This document shows, piece after piece, positions 1 to 7,598 of a DNA stretch of 22,460 nucleotides; the stretch's first letter is position 1, and every line of letters starts with the position of its first letter. Position numbers and translations under genes: made by a program. The stretch is taken from assembly GCF_018375725.1 (NCBI RefSeq), contig NZ_JAHACR010000035.1, positions 1-22,460 of the forward strand, given 5' to 3'. A model generated the notes under the pieces. The model was given only the letters and a program-made list of their open reading frames with translations, was not told where the DNA came from and did no database searches. The DNA is from Burkholderia sp. Lineage in GTDB: Bacteria; Pseudomonadota; Gammaproteobacteria; Burkholderiales; Burkholderiaceae.

Positions 1-71
1 AGCGGTGCGTCGGCCGGGGCCGGCGCGGAGGCCGCCGGCGCGCGGGAAGTCGAAACTTGAGTGAGATCCAT
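1..71 (-). CDS. ccsB: Cytochrome c biogenesis protein CcsB/ResC, N-terminal fragment
   Basis: Only the first 23 codons lie in the window; the gene runs off the left edge. The reading frame opens with ATG at 71 and begins MDLTQVSTSRAPAAS, followed by an Ala/Pro-rich stretch, before any membrane segment. It starts 4 bases after the resB stop, so the two are almost certainly co-transcribed and probably translationally coupled; no strong ribosome binding site is visible. The ResC/CcsA family is the WWD-domain heme-handling partner of ResB in System II cytochrome c maturation, exporting heme and joining it to apocytochromes. The call rests mostly on position directly after resB, since the fragment itself has no diagnostic motif. 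Confidence 0.7.
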   Translation of the reverse strand, partial: MDLTQVSTSRAPAASAPAPADAP

Positions 72-75
72 GATG

Positions 76-2280
76 TTACCGGGAGACATCCTCAGAACCG
101 CCGCCAGCCGGCGCGCGGGAAGCCGACGCCGCGGCGGCGTCGCGGGGTGCGGCGTGCAACACGGCGCCTGCCGCATCGCGCGTCTGCACGAATTCTTTCT
201 CGAAATCGAAGGTCTTGCGGGCCGTGGACATGGCCATCACGACGTCGACACCCGAAGAACCGGCGTCCTTGAGCCAGAACCAGAGACGCCGCTCGCGGAC
301 GTAGAACATCGCGAAGATGCCGACGACCAGCAGCAGGCTGCCAAGATACACGAGATTCTTGCCGGGCGCGCGCGTCAGCTGGAATACCGAAGCTTGCACC
401 TGCTTGAAGGCATCGAGCTGCAGATAGACCGGCGCGCCGTACAGGAAGCTGTCCGACAGTGCATTGATCGAACCCTGCACGAAACGGATCGTATCCGCAC
501 CCTGTTGCGCCGCCGGTTCTCCGGCGCGTTCGCGCGCGATCTGCCAGACCTCCCACATCGCGCCCTCCAGCATCCGCAGCATCAGGCCCGCCGCCTTCTC
601 CTGCTCCGCCTTCGGCACCGAGCGGTCGATAAACGTCGCGACCGCCTGGAAGCCGCCGATCGGCTGGCCGTCAGCCGCGCGCCCGACGCTGTCGTCGCCC
701 GCAGCAAAAAGTGTCAGAACTTTCGACGCGCTGTCCTGCAGACGCTCGCGCAGCGATGCGTCGGCACCCGGCAGCGAGCGCTGCGCGAAGCGCGCGGCGG
801 CCTGCGCGCGCACGGCCGGATCCTCGAGCGCTGCCCGCAGACGCATCCATTCGCCGAGCGAATCCTGGCCGTCGGCCGGAATCCGCATGTAGCGGAACGG
901 ATCGTTCGGGCTCGCCCGCACGCCGGCGAGGAAAACCCGATCGCCGCCCATGTCGACGGGCAGCATGTAGTTGTTGAATTCGCGCGCCTGGCCGTCCTTG
1001 CCGCGCACCTTGTACTGCACCGACGGCCCGATGTTGTGGAGTTGCATCGGCTTCGACGACTTGGCGCCCGAGCCGAGCCGCTCGTCGAACGCTTCCTTCA
1101 GCGAATGCGTGGTCGCGACGCCGCGCACATCCGTCTTGCCGTTCGCGTCGGCCATGTTCTCGACATTGATCGCCCGGAAATCGGAGAACTCGATCGTCTC
1201 GCCGTCGGCGCCCGGCATCTGAAGCGGCACCGAATTGCCGATCACGCCTTGCAGCGGAAAGGTCTTCGTGCTGTCGCCCGTCATCGGATACGCGGTCATC
1301 TGCATCTGCGAGCCGCCGTCCTGGAAGCTCGACTGGTAGATCGACACGCCCTTGTACGTGAACGGCTTGTTGACCTCGACGCGCGCCGGAATGCGCTTGC
1401 CGGTCTCGCGGTCGATGACGACGATGTCGCTCGCGAAAAGCTTCGGCATCCCGGTCGTGTAGTAATCGACGATGAACTTGTTGAGCTGGATCGAAAACGG
1501 CAGATCCTGGATCAGCGAGCCGCTCGGCTGGTTCAGGATCGCGGTCGACACGAACTGGCCTTCCGGCACCCAAGCATAGCCGCGGAACGTCGGGTTCGAC
1601 GCGGACAACCGATGGTCGGCGGAGATCTCGCTGATCGCCGCGCTCGTGTTGACGGGACTCTTCCCGAATATCCACATCTGGAATTTGATCGGCAGGTTGC
1701 TGTCGAGCAGGCCGCCGATGCAGATCACGACGATCGCGAGGTGCGCGGAGATATAGCCGATCTTCGTCATCGCGCCGCGCTTCGCCGAAATCAGCGTCGC
1801 GCCGCCGGTTTCGCGCACGACGTGCTTGTAGCCCGCCTTCGCGACGAAGGCGGACAGCGCCGTCGCCACCGACGCGCGCGTGCCGCTCACCGAGTATTCC
1901 GCCTTGTGATGGAAGGCGCGCAGGCTGCCCTCGCGGACCTTGTCCTTCCAGCTCTTCGCGTCGGCCAGCATCTTCGGCGCGTTGCGGATCACGCACAGCG
2001 AGATCGACACGACGAGGAAGAGCAGGATCAGCATGAACCACCACGCGCTGTACACGCTGTACAGGCCGAGCGAGCGGAAGATGTCGGCCCAGAACGGCCC
2101 GAACTGGTTCACGTAGTTCGGATATGGATCGTCCTGGGTCAGCACCGTGCCGACGATACTCGCGATAGAAAGCACCACGAGCAGCGCAATTGCAAAGCGC
2201 ATCGAACTCAACAGCTCCACCGCACGCTTCGCCGCGCCCTGGCCCGGCCTCGACTCCATCCCCGACGTGATAACGCTCAT
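76..2280 (-). CDS. resB: Cytochrome c biogenesis protein ResB (System II)
   Basis: ResB (Ccs1) works with ResC/CcsA in the inner membrane to present heme and reduced apocytochrome c for covalent attachment in the periplasm. The 734-residue protein shows the family layout: hydrophobic segments near residues 28-47, 79-98 and 175-193, then a periplasmic domain of about 440 residues, then a last membrane segment at about 642-661 ending in FYVRERRLWFWL. His180 in the third segment (GYISAHLAIVV) fits the conserved heme-ligand histidine of the family. The C-terminal tail is Ala/Ser-rich and probably disordered. The ATG at 2280 has a GGAG about 7 bases upstream. ccsB follows 4 bases after the stop. 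A strong terminator lies just upstream, between this gene and cytochrome c4. Confidence 0.95.
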   Translation of the reverse strand: MSVITSGMESRPGQGAAKRAVELLSSMRFAIALLVVLSIASIVGTVLTQDDPYPNYVNQFGPFWADIFRSLGLYSVYSAWWFMLILLFLVVSISLCVIRNAPKMLADAKSWKDKVREGSLRAFHHKAEYSVSGTRASVATALSAFVAKAGYKHVVRETGGATLISAKRGAMTKIGYISAHLAIVVICIGGLLDSNLPIKFQMWIFGKSPVNTSAAISEISADHRLSASNPTFRGYAWVPEGQFVSTAILNQPSGSLIQDLPFSIQLNKFIVDYYTTGMPKLFASDIVVIDRETGKRIPARVEVNKPFTYKGVSIYQSSFQDGGSQMQMTAYPMTGDSTKTFPLQGVIGNSVPLQMPGADGETIEFSDFRAINVENMADANGKTDVRGVATTHSLKEAFDERLGSGAKSSKPMQLHNIGPSVQYKVRGKDGQAREFNNYMLPVDMGGDRVFLAGVRASPNDPFRYMRIPADGQDSLGEWMRLRAALEDPAVRAQAAARFAQRSLPGADASLRERLQDSASKVLTLFAAGDDSVGRAADGQPIGGFQAVATFIDRSVPKAEQEKAAGLMLRMLEGAMWEVWQIARERAGEPAAQQGADTIRFVQGSINALSDSFLYGAPVYLQLDAFKQVQASVFQLTRAPGKNLVYLGSLLLVVGIFAMFYVRERRLWFWLKDAGSSGVDVVMAMSTARKTFDFEKEFVQTRDAAGAVLHAAPRDAAAASASRAPAGGGSEDVSR

Positions 2281-2298
2281 TCAAACTCCGACTGACAA

Positions 2299-2346
2299 CA
2301 AAAAAGGGCAAGGCGGCCGCAATGCTGCGGCGCCCCACCCTTTTCT
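2299..2346 (-). terminator. Intrinsic terminator of the cytochrome c4 gene
   Basis: A long imperfect hairpin pairs AAAAGGG with CCCTTTT (2302-2308 and 2338-2344) and continues through a GC-rich inner stem. On the minus strand it is followed by a run of Ts. It lies about 55 bases after the cytochrome c4 stop and only about 20 bases before the resB start, so any resB promoter must overlap it or resB depends on read-through. The stem also has Ts on the plus-strand side and could act in both directions. Confidence 0.8.
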
Positions 2347-2401
2347 TGTTCTGGCTCCGGCCGCCCGTCAGGCGTCCGGCTACTTCACCTTCGATCGATG
2401 C

Positions 2402-3055
2402 TCAGCGCAGGCCGGCGATGTAGTCCGCCACAGCCTTGATCTCGCCTTCGGACAGGCGCGACGCAATCTGATGCATCGGTTCGTTGTTGTTCCGCGCGCC
2501 CGCACCCTGCTGGAACGCGTTCAACTGGGCGACGGTGTAATCCGCCCATTGCCCCGACAGACGCGGATACTGCGCGGGAATGCCCAACCCTGTCGGGCCG
2601 TGGCAGCTCGCACACGCGGGCACGCCCTTTTCCGTGATGCCGCCCCGGTAGATCTTCTGGCCGACCGGCACGGTCGACGCGTCATGCGCGACGCCGAGCT
2701 TCGGCGCCTGCGAGGCGTAGTACGCCGCCACGTTGCGCATGTCCTGCTCGGTCAATGCGCTGGCGAACCCCACCATCACGGCATTGTTGCGCGCCGGCCG
2801 CTTCGCGCCCGGCTGCGCCTTGAAATCGTTCAACTGCTTGACCAGGTATTCGGGATGCTGGCCGGCCAGCTTCGGGAAACCGCCCGATGCGCTGTTGCCG
2901 TCGGCGCCGTGGCACGATGCGCAGACTTGCGCCGCGATCGCCTTGCCTCGATCCAGATCCGGCTTGGCCGCATCCGCCGCCGCTGCCGCCCCGACATAAC
3001 CGGTGAACCCTGCTGCAACCTGAAGCACCATCAGAGACTTGCACAGTCGATTCAT
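2402..3055 (-). CDS. Diheme cytochrome c4, periplasmic
   Basis: This is a two-domain periplasmic electron carrier between the bc1 complex and terminal oxidases. The 217-residue precursor has a short basic N-terminus (MNRLCKSL) and a hydrophobic signal sequence ending near VGAAAAADA. There are two CASCH heme attachment motifs at residues 45-49 and 148-152. Met94 (AVMVGFASAL) and Met194 (EPMHQIASRL) are the likely distal heme ligands. The two halves repeat the same pattern, as usual for cytochrome c4. The frame stays open 35 codons upstream, but ATG at 3055 is chosen because it begins the signal peptide and has AGGGTG about 9 bases upstream. The neighbouring resB/ccsB genes encode the machinery that attaches its hemes. 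Confidence 0.93.
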   Translation of the reverse strand: MNRLCKSLMVLQVAAGFTGYVGAAAAADAAKPDLDRGKAIAAQVCASCHGADGNSASGGFPKLAGQHPEYLVKQLNDFKAQPGAKRPARNNAVMVGFASALTEQDMRNVAAYYASQAPKLGVAHDASTVPVGQKIYRGGITEKGVPACASCHGPTGLGIPAQYPRLSGQWADYTVAQLNAFQQGAGARNNNEPMHQIASRLSEGEIKAVADYIAGLR

Positions 3056-3263
3056 TCGCACACCCTGTTTCGTCTTGTGGGAATTTGAGGTTCTGCAATA
3101 AACGACGGCGATCAGTCTACCGCAGAAGCGCGCGAGGCAGGCGCCGCGACCTTCGGTCAAACCGGCGTATTGTACAATATCCCGTCGAAAGCCCCTGCCC
3201 GCCTATCGGGGCTACCCCGCCTCCACCCAGCGGCCCGTGCCGCCCGTCGCCCCTCTGGTTCCC
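3056..3263. promoter_or_regulatory. Divergent intergenic region between cytochrome c4 and engB
   Basis: The two genes are transcribed away from each other from this stretch of about 200 bases. It contains a perfect 12-base palindrome, TATTGTACAATA (3168-3179), which reads as a TACAAT -10 box on either strand. No good TTGACA-like -35 box is spaced correctly on either side, so assignment as a shared bidirectional promoter is tentative. The palindrome could also be an operator. Confidence 0.4.
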
Positions 3264-3923
3264 ATGGCCTTATTGCTCCATCAAGCCCGCTTTCTCACGA
3301 CCGTCAACCACCTTCGCGACCTGCCGTCGACGGTGCAGCCGGAAATCGCGTTCGCGGGCCGCTCGAATGCCGGAAAATCGACGGCGATCAACGTGCTGTG
3401 CAACCAGAAGCGCCTCGCGTTCGCCTCGAAAACGCCCGGCCGTACGCAGCACATCAACTATTTCTCGGTCGGCCCGGCCGCCGAGCCGGTCGCGAATCTC
3501 GTCGACCTGCCCGGCTACGGCTATGCGGAAGTGCCCGGCTCCGCGAAAGCGCACTGGGAGATGCTGCTGTCGACCTACCTCGCGACACGCCCGCAGCTCC
3601 GCGGCCTGATTCTGATGATGGATTCGCGCCGCCCGCTGACCGAGCTCGACCGCCGCATGATCGAGTGGTTTGCACCGACCGGCAAGCCGATTCACACGCT
3701 GCTGACCAAATGCGACAAGCTCACGCGCCAGGAAAGCATCAATGCGCTGCGCACGACGCAAAAAGGGCTCGATGCGTATCGGGATGCCGGCGTCGAGGGC
3801 AAGCTGACCGTTCAGCTGTTCTCCGCGCTCAAGCGCACGGGGCTCGACGAGGCCCATGCGCTGATCGAAAGCTGGGTGCGTCCGTCCGCCGCCGACGCAA
3901 ATGGCGAGGTTGTAGCACAATAA
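3264..3923 (+). CDS. engB: Ribosome biogenesis GTP-binding protein EngB (YihA/YsxC)
   Basis: This is a TRAFAC-class GTPase needed for late assembly of the 50S subunit and usually essential. The 219-residue protein carries the P-loop GRSNAGKST at residues 32-40, the G3 motif DLPGYG at 81-86, the G4 motif TKCD at 148-151 and a SAL G5-type motif (QLFSALKRTG). The frame is open from a GTG at 3237. ATG 3264 is chosen because MALLLHQARFLTTVNHLRDL matches the Burkholderia family start and length. Neither candidate has a recognisable Shine-Dalgarno sequence. hemB follows 256 bases downstream in the same direction. The only intrinsic terminator between them faces the other strand. Confidence 0.95.
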   Translation: MALLLHQARFLTTVNHLRDLPSTVQPEIAFAGRSNAGKSTAINVLCNQKRLAFASKTPGRTQHINYFSVGPAAEPVANLVDLPGYGYAEVPGSAKAHWEMLLSTYLATRPQLRGLILMMDSRRPLTELDRRMIEWFAPTGKPIHTLLTKCDKLTRQESINALRTTQKGLDAYRDAGVEGKLTVQLFSALKRTGLDEAHALIESWVRPSAADANGEVVAQ

Positions 3924-3990
3924 GCAGGCACCGCGCGGCCAGCATCCGCCGCGCGTACCTGACGATGGCGCCTGCGATTCGCCCGGCTCA

Positions 3991-4018
3991 TAAAAAAACC
4001 CGCCGTTTAACGGCGGGT
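3991..4018 (-). terminator. Intrinsic terminator facing the minus strand, no gene feeding it
   Basis: A 9-base-pair stem (ACCCGCCGT at 3998-4006 with ACGGCGGGT at 4010-4018) is flanked on its left by seven As. It is therefore a textbook stem plus seven-T terminator only when read on the minus strand. On the plus strand, downstream of engB, the stem is followed by CAAACAG and lacks a T tract. The nearest minus-strand gene upstream of it, dsbD, ends more than 1.2 kb away and has its own terminator. Confidence 0.8.
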
Positions 4019-4097
4019 CAAACAGCCTAATCGAATAACGACAGGCACCCGCTCAGGGAGGAGAAGCGGGGAGCGTCACGCAAGGCGTGCCACTCGA
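3991..4097 (-). ncRNA. Candidate small RNA with a CU-rich loop (prediction)
   Basis: Read on the minus strand, this stretch of about 107 bases would fold into three stem-loops. First is CACGC-CTT-GCGTG (4077-4089). Second is CCCGCT/AGCGGG (4048-4053 with 4065-4070), displaying an 11-base loop TCTCCTCCCTG. Third is the terminator at 3991-4018. A TATGAT -10 box lies at 4103-4108, about 7 bases before the proposed start, but the -35 region is poor. Exposed CUCC-rich loops that pair with ribosome binding sites are known in other bacterial small RNAs, such as the CcsR RNAs of Rhodobacter. No open reading frame of note lies within it. The transcript itself is an inference. Confidence 0.45.
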
Positions 4098-4179
4098 TCG
4101 CTATCATATACCAACGCCCCGAAAAATAACCTAAGGGTTCAGTAAGCGCCCTTATTGTTCTGTTTTTTGCCAAATCGCC

Positions 4180-5178
4180 ATGAGCTTCCATCCGCTTCAT
4201 CGTCCGCGCCGGATGCGCCGCGACGACTTCTCCCGCCGCCTGATGCGCGAAAACCATCTGACCACCGACGACCTGATCTACCCGGTATTCGTCGTCGAGG
4301 GCACGAACGAGCGCCAGCCGGTGCCGTCGATGCCCGGCGTGGAGCGCGTGTCCGTCGATCTGCTGATGAACGTCGCCGAGCAGTGCGTCGAGCTGGGCGT
4401 GCCGGTGCTGTCGCTGTTCCCGGCGATCGAGCCGTCGCTGAAAACGCCCGACGGTCGCGAGGCGGCCAATCCCGAAGGCCTGATCCCGAGTGCGGTGCGC
4501 GAGCTGAAGAAGCGCTTCCCCGAACTCGGCGTGCTGACCGACGTCGCACTTGACCCGTACACGAGCCACGGCCAGGACGGCATCCTCGACGAACAGGGCT
4601 ACGTGATCAACGACGACACCATCGAGATGCTCGTCGAGCAGGCACGCGTGCAGGCGGAAGCCGGCGTCGACATCGTCGCGCCGTCGGACATGATGGACGG
4701 CCGCATCGGCGCGATCCGCGAAATGCTCGAAAGCGACGGGCATATCCATACGCGGATCATGGCTTATTCGGCCAAGTACGCCTCGGCGTTCTACGGCCCG
4801 TTCCGCGACGCGGTCGGCTCGGCCTCGAATCTGGGCAAGGGCAACAAGATGACCTACCAGATGGATCCGGCCAACAGCGACGAAGCGCTGCGCGAAGTGC
4901 GCCTCGACATCGAGGAAGGCGCGGACATGGTGATGGTCAAACCCGGCATGCCGTATCTCGACATCCTGCGCCGCGTGAAGGACGAATTCCGCTTCCCGAC
5001 CTACGTGTATCAGGTGAGCGGCGAATACGCGATGCTGAAGGCTGCGGCAATGAACGGCTGGCTCGATCACGACAAGGTCGTGCTCGAATCGCTGCTCGCG
5101 TTCAAGCGCGCCGGCGCGGACGGCGTGCTGACGTACTTTGCGCTCGACGCGGCGCGTCTGCTGAAGGCGCAACGCTAA
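4180..5178 (+). CDS. hemB: Porphobilinogen synthase (delta-aminolevulinic acid dehydratase)
   Basis: HemB condenses two 5-aminolevulinate molecules into porphobilinogen, the second common step of tetrapyrrole synthesis, in the cytoplasm. The 332-residue protein is full length. Lys199 (AYSAKYASAF) and Lys254 (MVMVKPGMPY) are the two Schiff-base lysines. The metal-site segment reads DVALDPYTSHGQDG (121-134), with Ala and Asp where zinc enzymes carry cysteines, so this is the magnesium-type, zinc-independent form known from Pseudomonas. ATG 4180 matches the family N-terminus MSFHPLHRPRRMRRDD, but no Shine-Dalgarno sequence is visible. A strong terminator follows. Its product feeds heme to the cytochrome c genes nearby. 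Confidence 0.97.
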   Translation: MSFHPLHRPRRMRRDDFSRRLMRENHLTTDDLIYPVFVVEGTNERQPVPSMPGVERVSVDLLMNVAEQCVELGVPVLSLFPAIEPSLKTPDGREAANPEGLIPSAVRELKKRFPELGVLTDVALDPYTSHGQDGILDEQGYVINDDTIEMLVEQARVQAEAGVDIVAPSDMMDGRIGAIREMLESDGHIHTRIMAYSAKYASAFYGPFRDAVGSASNLGKGNKMTYQMDPANSDEALREVRLDIEEGADMVMVKPGMPYLDILRRVKDEFRFPTYVYQVSGEYAMLKAAAMNGWLDHDKVVLESLLAFKRAGADGVLTYFALDAARLLKAQR

Positions 5179-5201
5179 CCACGCACCGTCGGCCCCGACG
5201 C

Positions 5202-5241
5202 AAAACGGCGACGCACCACGGTGGTGTGTCGCCGTTTTTTT
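5202..5241 (+). terminator. Terminator between convergent hemB and dsbD
   Basis: A near-perfect long stem (AACGGCGAC with GTCGCCGTT, extended by CACCAC and GGTGTG) is followed by seven Ts on the plus strand. Four As precede the stem, so it can also terminate dsbD, which ends 35 bases away on the opposite strand. Confidence 0.9.
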
Positions 5242-5274
5242 ATGCGGCTGGCGTCGGTCGGCCAAAGGCCCGCA

Positions 5275-7119
5275 TCACACGGATGGCGCTGCCATCCGGT
5301 CAAGACTGCGCAAGAACGTCTCCGCCGCCTGATAACCGACCACGCGCCCGACTTCCTTGCCGCTCCGATCGAAAAAGATGATTCCGGGCGGCCCGAACAG
5401 GTTGAAGCGCCGGAGCAGCGCCTGATCGTCCGTATTATTCGCGGTGACATCGACACGCACGAGATGCATCTGCGCCAGCCTTGCTCGTACCCGCGAGTCG
5501 CTGAAGGTGAGGTGCTCCATTTCCTTGCAACTCACGCACCAGTCGGCATAGAAATCGAGCATGACGGGCTGGTTCGACGCCTTCAGCAGCGCGTCGAGTT
5601 CCGCGCCCGATCCGATCGACGCGAATGCCGGCCCTTCCTGCACAGGCGCCGAGCCCGCCACGGGTGAGCCGGCCATACGCACCGCGAGCACCGCAAGCGG
5701 CTTGAGCGGATCGGTCGAGCCCGCCGCGAGTCCGACAAGCAATGCCGCCGCCCAGATCGCGAGCGCCGCACCCAAGCCCCGTCCGAGACGCCGCCAGATC
5801 GAAAGCACACCCGCATGCGGCGTGAACAAGCCGAGCGCGGCGGCAGCCACCAGCAGCCACAACGCACCGAGCAGCATCCTGAATGCGCCCCCCAGCGCCG
5901 GCCATACGATCCACAGAGCGGCCGCGAGCAGCACGATGCCGAAGAACACCTTCACGCCGTCCATCCAGGCGCCCGCGCGCGGCAGCAATGCGCCTGCGCC
6001 GACCCCGACGATCATGAGCGGCACACCCAGGCCCAACCCCATCGCAAACAGCGCCGCACCGCCCAGCAGCGCGTTGCCGGTATGCGCGATGAATGCGAGC
6101 ACGGCGAACAGCGGCGCTGTCATGCACGCGCCGACGACGAGCGCCGACAGCGCCCCCATCGCCGCGACCGCCACGAAGTGGCCGCCCTTGCGGCCGCTCG
6201 TCGACTGCGCGGCACCGTTTTGCCAACGTTGCGGCAATGCGATGTCGATGCCGGAAATCAGCGACACCGCAAACACGGTCAGCAGCACGCCGAAGCTGCC
6301 GAGCACCCACGGGCTCTGCAGCCACGCGCCGAGGCTCTGGCCGACCATCGCGGCGGCGATGCCGAGCACCGTGTAGACGAGCGCCATGCCGACCACATAG
6401 GTCAGCGACAGCGCAAAGCCGCGCGCGTGCGTCGCGCGCGTGCCCTGCCCGATGATGATCGCCGAGACGATCGGAATCATCGGATACGAGCAGGGCAAAA
6501 GGCTCAGGACCATACCGGCGACGAAATACAGCGCGACGATCGTGAAGAAGCCCTGTCCTTCGAGCAGCGACTGCGCGTAATCAGCGCTCGTGAGCCGGTC
6601 GAACCAGTTGCCGCCCGCCGCTTCTCGGGCAGGCGAGGCAGACGCCGATGCACTCAGCGCGTCGCCGCTCACCTTGACGACGTGCTCCGCGGGCGGATAG
6701 CAAATGCCTTCGTCCGCGCACCCCTGCGACGTCACCACGAGTTCGAACGGCCCCGACGCCTGCTTGACCGGTACATGGATCGACACGTCGCCACGGTAGG
6801 TTTCGACGTTCTTCTGGAAGGTCTGGTCGAACTTCACGTGACCGGCCGGCAGTTGCGGCTCGCCGAGCGTTGCCTGGCCGCCCTTCACCGCAAATACGAA
6901 CCGCTCGCGGTACAGGTAGTAGCCGTCGGCGACCTTGAAGCGAACGTCGACCTGCCCCGGCGATTCACTCGCGCTAAATTTGAATGCGACCGACGGATCG
7001 AGAAAATCGTCCGCGGCCCGAGCAGCGGGAACCCCGCCGAACACGAATGCGAGCGGCAACAGAAGCATGAGGAGCCGCAGCACGTGCAGCCTCGCGCGAA
7101 ACACCATACCGTTAAACAT
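5275..7119 (-). CDS. dsbD: Thiol:disulfide interchange protein DsbD
   Basis: DsbD carries electrons from cytoplasmic thioredoxin across the inner membrane to periplasmic partners, including those that keep apocytochrome cysteines reduced. The 614-residue protein has all three domains. After a signal peptide (about 1-36, ending ARAA), the alpha domain has Cys134 and Cys140 (SQGCADEGICYPP). The membrane domain (about 190-475) has Cys210 (LLPCSYPMIP) and Cys332 (VGACMTAPLF). The C-terminal thioredoxin-like domain has the CVSC pair, Cys528 and Cys531 (DFYADWCVSCKEM). ATG 7119 overlaps the end of cutA by 8 bases, which implies translational coupling; an alternative ATG at 7107 cannot be excluded. 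Confidence 0.96.
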   Translation of the reverse strand: MFNGMVFRARLHVLRLLMLLLPLAFVFGGVPAARAADDFLDPSVAFKFSASESPGQVDVRFKVADGYYLYRERFVFAVKGGQATLGEPQLPAGHVKFDQTFQKNVETYRGDVSIHVPVKQASGPFELVVTSQGCADEGICYPPAEHVVKVSGDALSASASASPAREAAGGNWFDRLTSADYAQSLLEGQGFFTIVALYFVAGMVLSLLPCSYPMIPIVSAIIIGQGTRATHARGFALSLTYVVGMALVYTVLGIAAAMVGQSLGAWLQSPWVLGSFGVLLTVFAVSLISGIDIALPQRWQNGAAQSTSGRKGGHFVAVAAMGALSALVVGACMTAPLFAVLAFIAHTGNALLGGAALFAMGLGLGVPLMIVGVGAGALLPRAGAWMDGVKVFFGIVLLAAALWIVWPALGGAFRMLLGALWLLVAAAALGLFTPHAGVLSIWRRLGRGLGAALAIWAAALLVGLAAGSTDPLKPLAVLAVRMAGSPVAGSAPVQEGPAFASIGSGAELDALLKASNQPVMLDFYADWCVSCKEMEHLTFSDSRVRARLAQMHLVRVDVTANNTDDQALLRRFNLFGPPGIIFFDRSGKEVGRVVGYQAAETFLRSLDRMAAPSV

Positions 7120-7438
7120 GAAATAGCCGTTGAGTTTCGCCGGTTACCCACTGACCGTATGCCGGCGACGCCGCAGCCTGCCATGAGACGATTTCGGGCG
7201 TGTCATACGGATGATGCGACTGGATAAATCGCTCCAGCTCGAGCGCGCGCACCGGACTCGTCTTGAATAGCAACTGGATTTCCTCCGCCGTTTCGACCTT
7301 GCCCTGCCAGTGATAGCGCGACTTGATCGCGCCAAGCTCCGACACGCACGCGGCGAGCCGCGCCGCGAGTGCACCGTCGGCCAGCGCATCGGCGGTCGCC
7401 GCATCGGGCACCGTCGTCAGCATCAACACCACCACCAT
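7112..7438 (-). CDS. cutA: Divalent-cation tolerance protein CutA
   Basis: CutA is a small trimeric, ferredoxin-like-fold protein linked to copper and divalent cation tolerance; its molecular role is unsettled. The 108-residue product shows the family core MVVVLMLTTVPD, AARLAACV, SRYHWQGKVETAEE, LLFKTS and HPYDTPEIV. The frame is open from a GTG at 7444, but ATG 7438 is chosen because GGAGG lies 7 bases before it, whereas it would abut the GTG. The stop overlaps the dsbD start. The same cutA-dsbD pairing is known from the E. coli cutA locus. No convincing promoter is visible upstream. Confidence 0.93.
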   Translation of the reverse strand: MVVVLMLTTVPDAATADALADGALAARLAACVSELGAIKSRYHWQGKVETAEEIQLLFKTSPVRALELERFIQSHHPYDTPEIVSWQAAASPAYGQWVTGETQRLFHV

Positions 7439-7540
7439 ACGCACACCTCCAGATCGTTTACCCGCGCTTTCGTCGTATCGTAGCGTACGCGTCGCCGCCG
7501 CGCCGCACGGCGACGCCGAAGCGGATGCCGGCGCCGGAAA

Positions 7541-7571
7541 ACAAAAAGGGCCAAGCGTTCGCTTAGCCCTC
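7541..7571 (-). terminator. Terminator after rplQ, end of the ribosomal cluster
   Basis: The stem AGGGC-C-AAGC (7547-7556) pairs with GCTT-A-GCCCT (7561-7570) around a 4-base loop and a single mismatch. On the minus strand it is followed by TTTTTGTTTT. It lies about 30 bases beyond the rplQ stop and separates the ribosomal cluster from cutA-dsbD. Confidence 0.9.
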
Positions 7572-7598
7572 TTCTGATACTGCTACGTACCGGAAAGC

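Noticed and set aside
61..2295. A 744-codon open frame on the plus strand across resB
   Set aside because: It is antisense to a clear ResB protein, has an Arg/His-rich composition typical of an antisense frame in GC-rich DNA, and shows no domain or ribosome binding site.
3237..3263. GTG start giving a longer EngB
   Set aside because: The extra nine residues do not match the family; MALLLHQARF at 3264 does. Neither has a ribosome binding site, so this is a judgement.
4027..5265. A 412-codon minus-strand frame across hemB
   Set aside because: It mirrors the HemB coding frame, has biased Arg/His/Ala composition and no recognisable domain. The minus-strand signal near 3991-4110 is better explained as RNA structure.
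7439..7540. Possible cutA promoter (TACGAT near 7477)
   Set aside because: There is no matching -35 box and the region is a GC-rich stretch with several similar words; not supportable as a feature.
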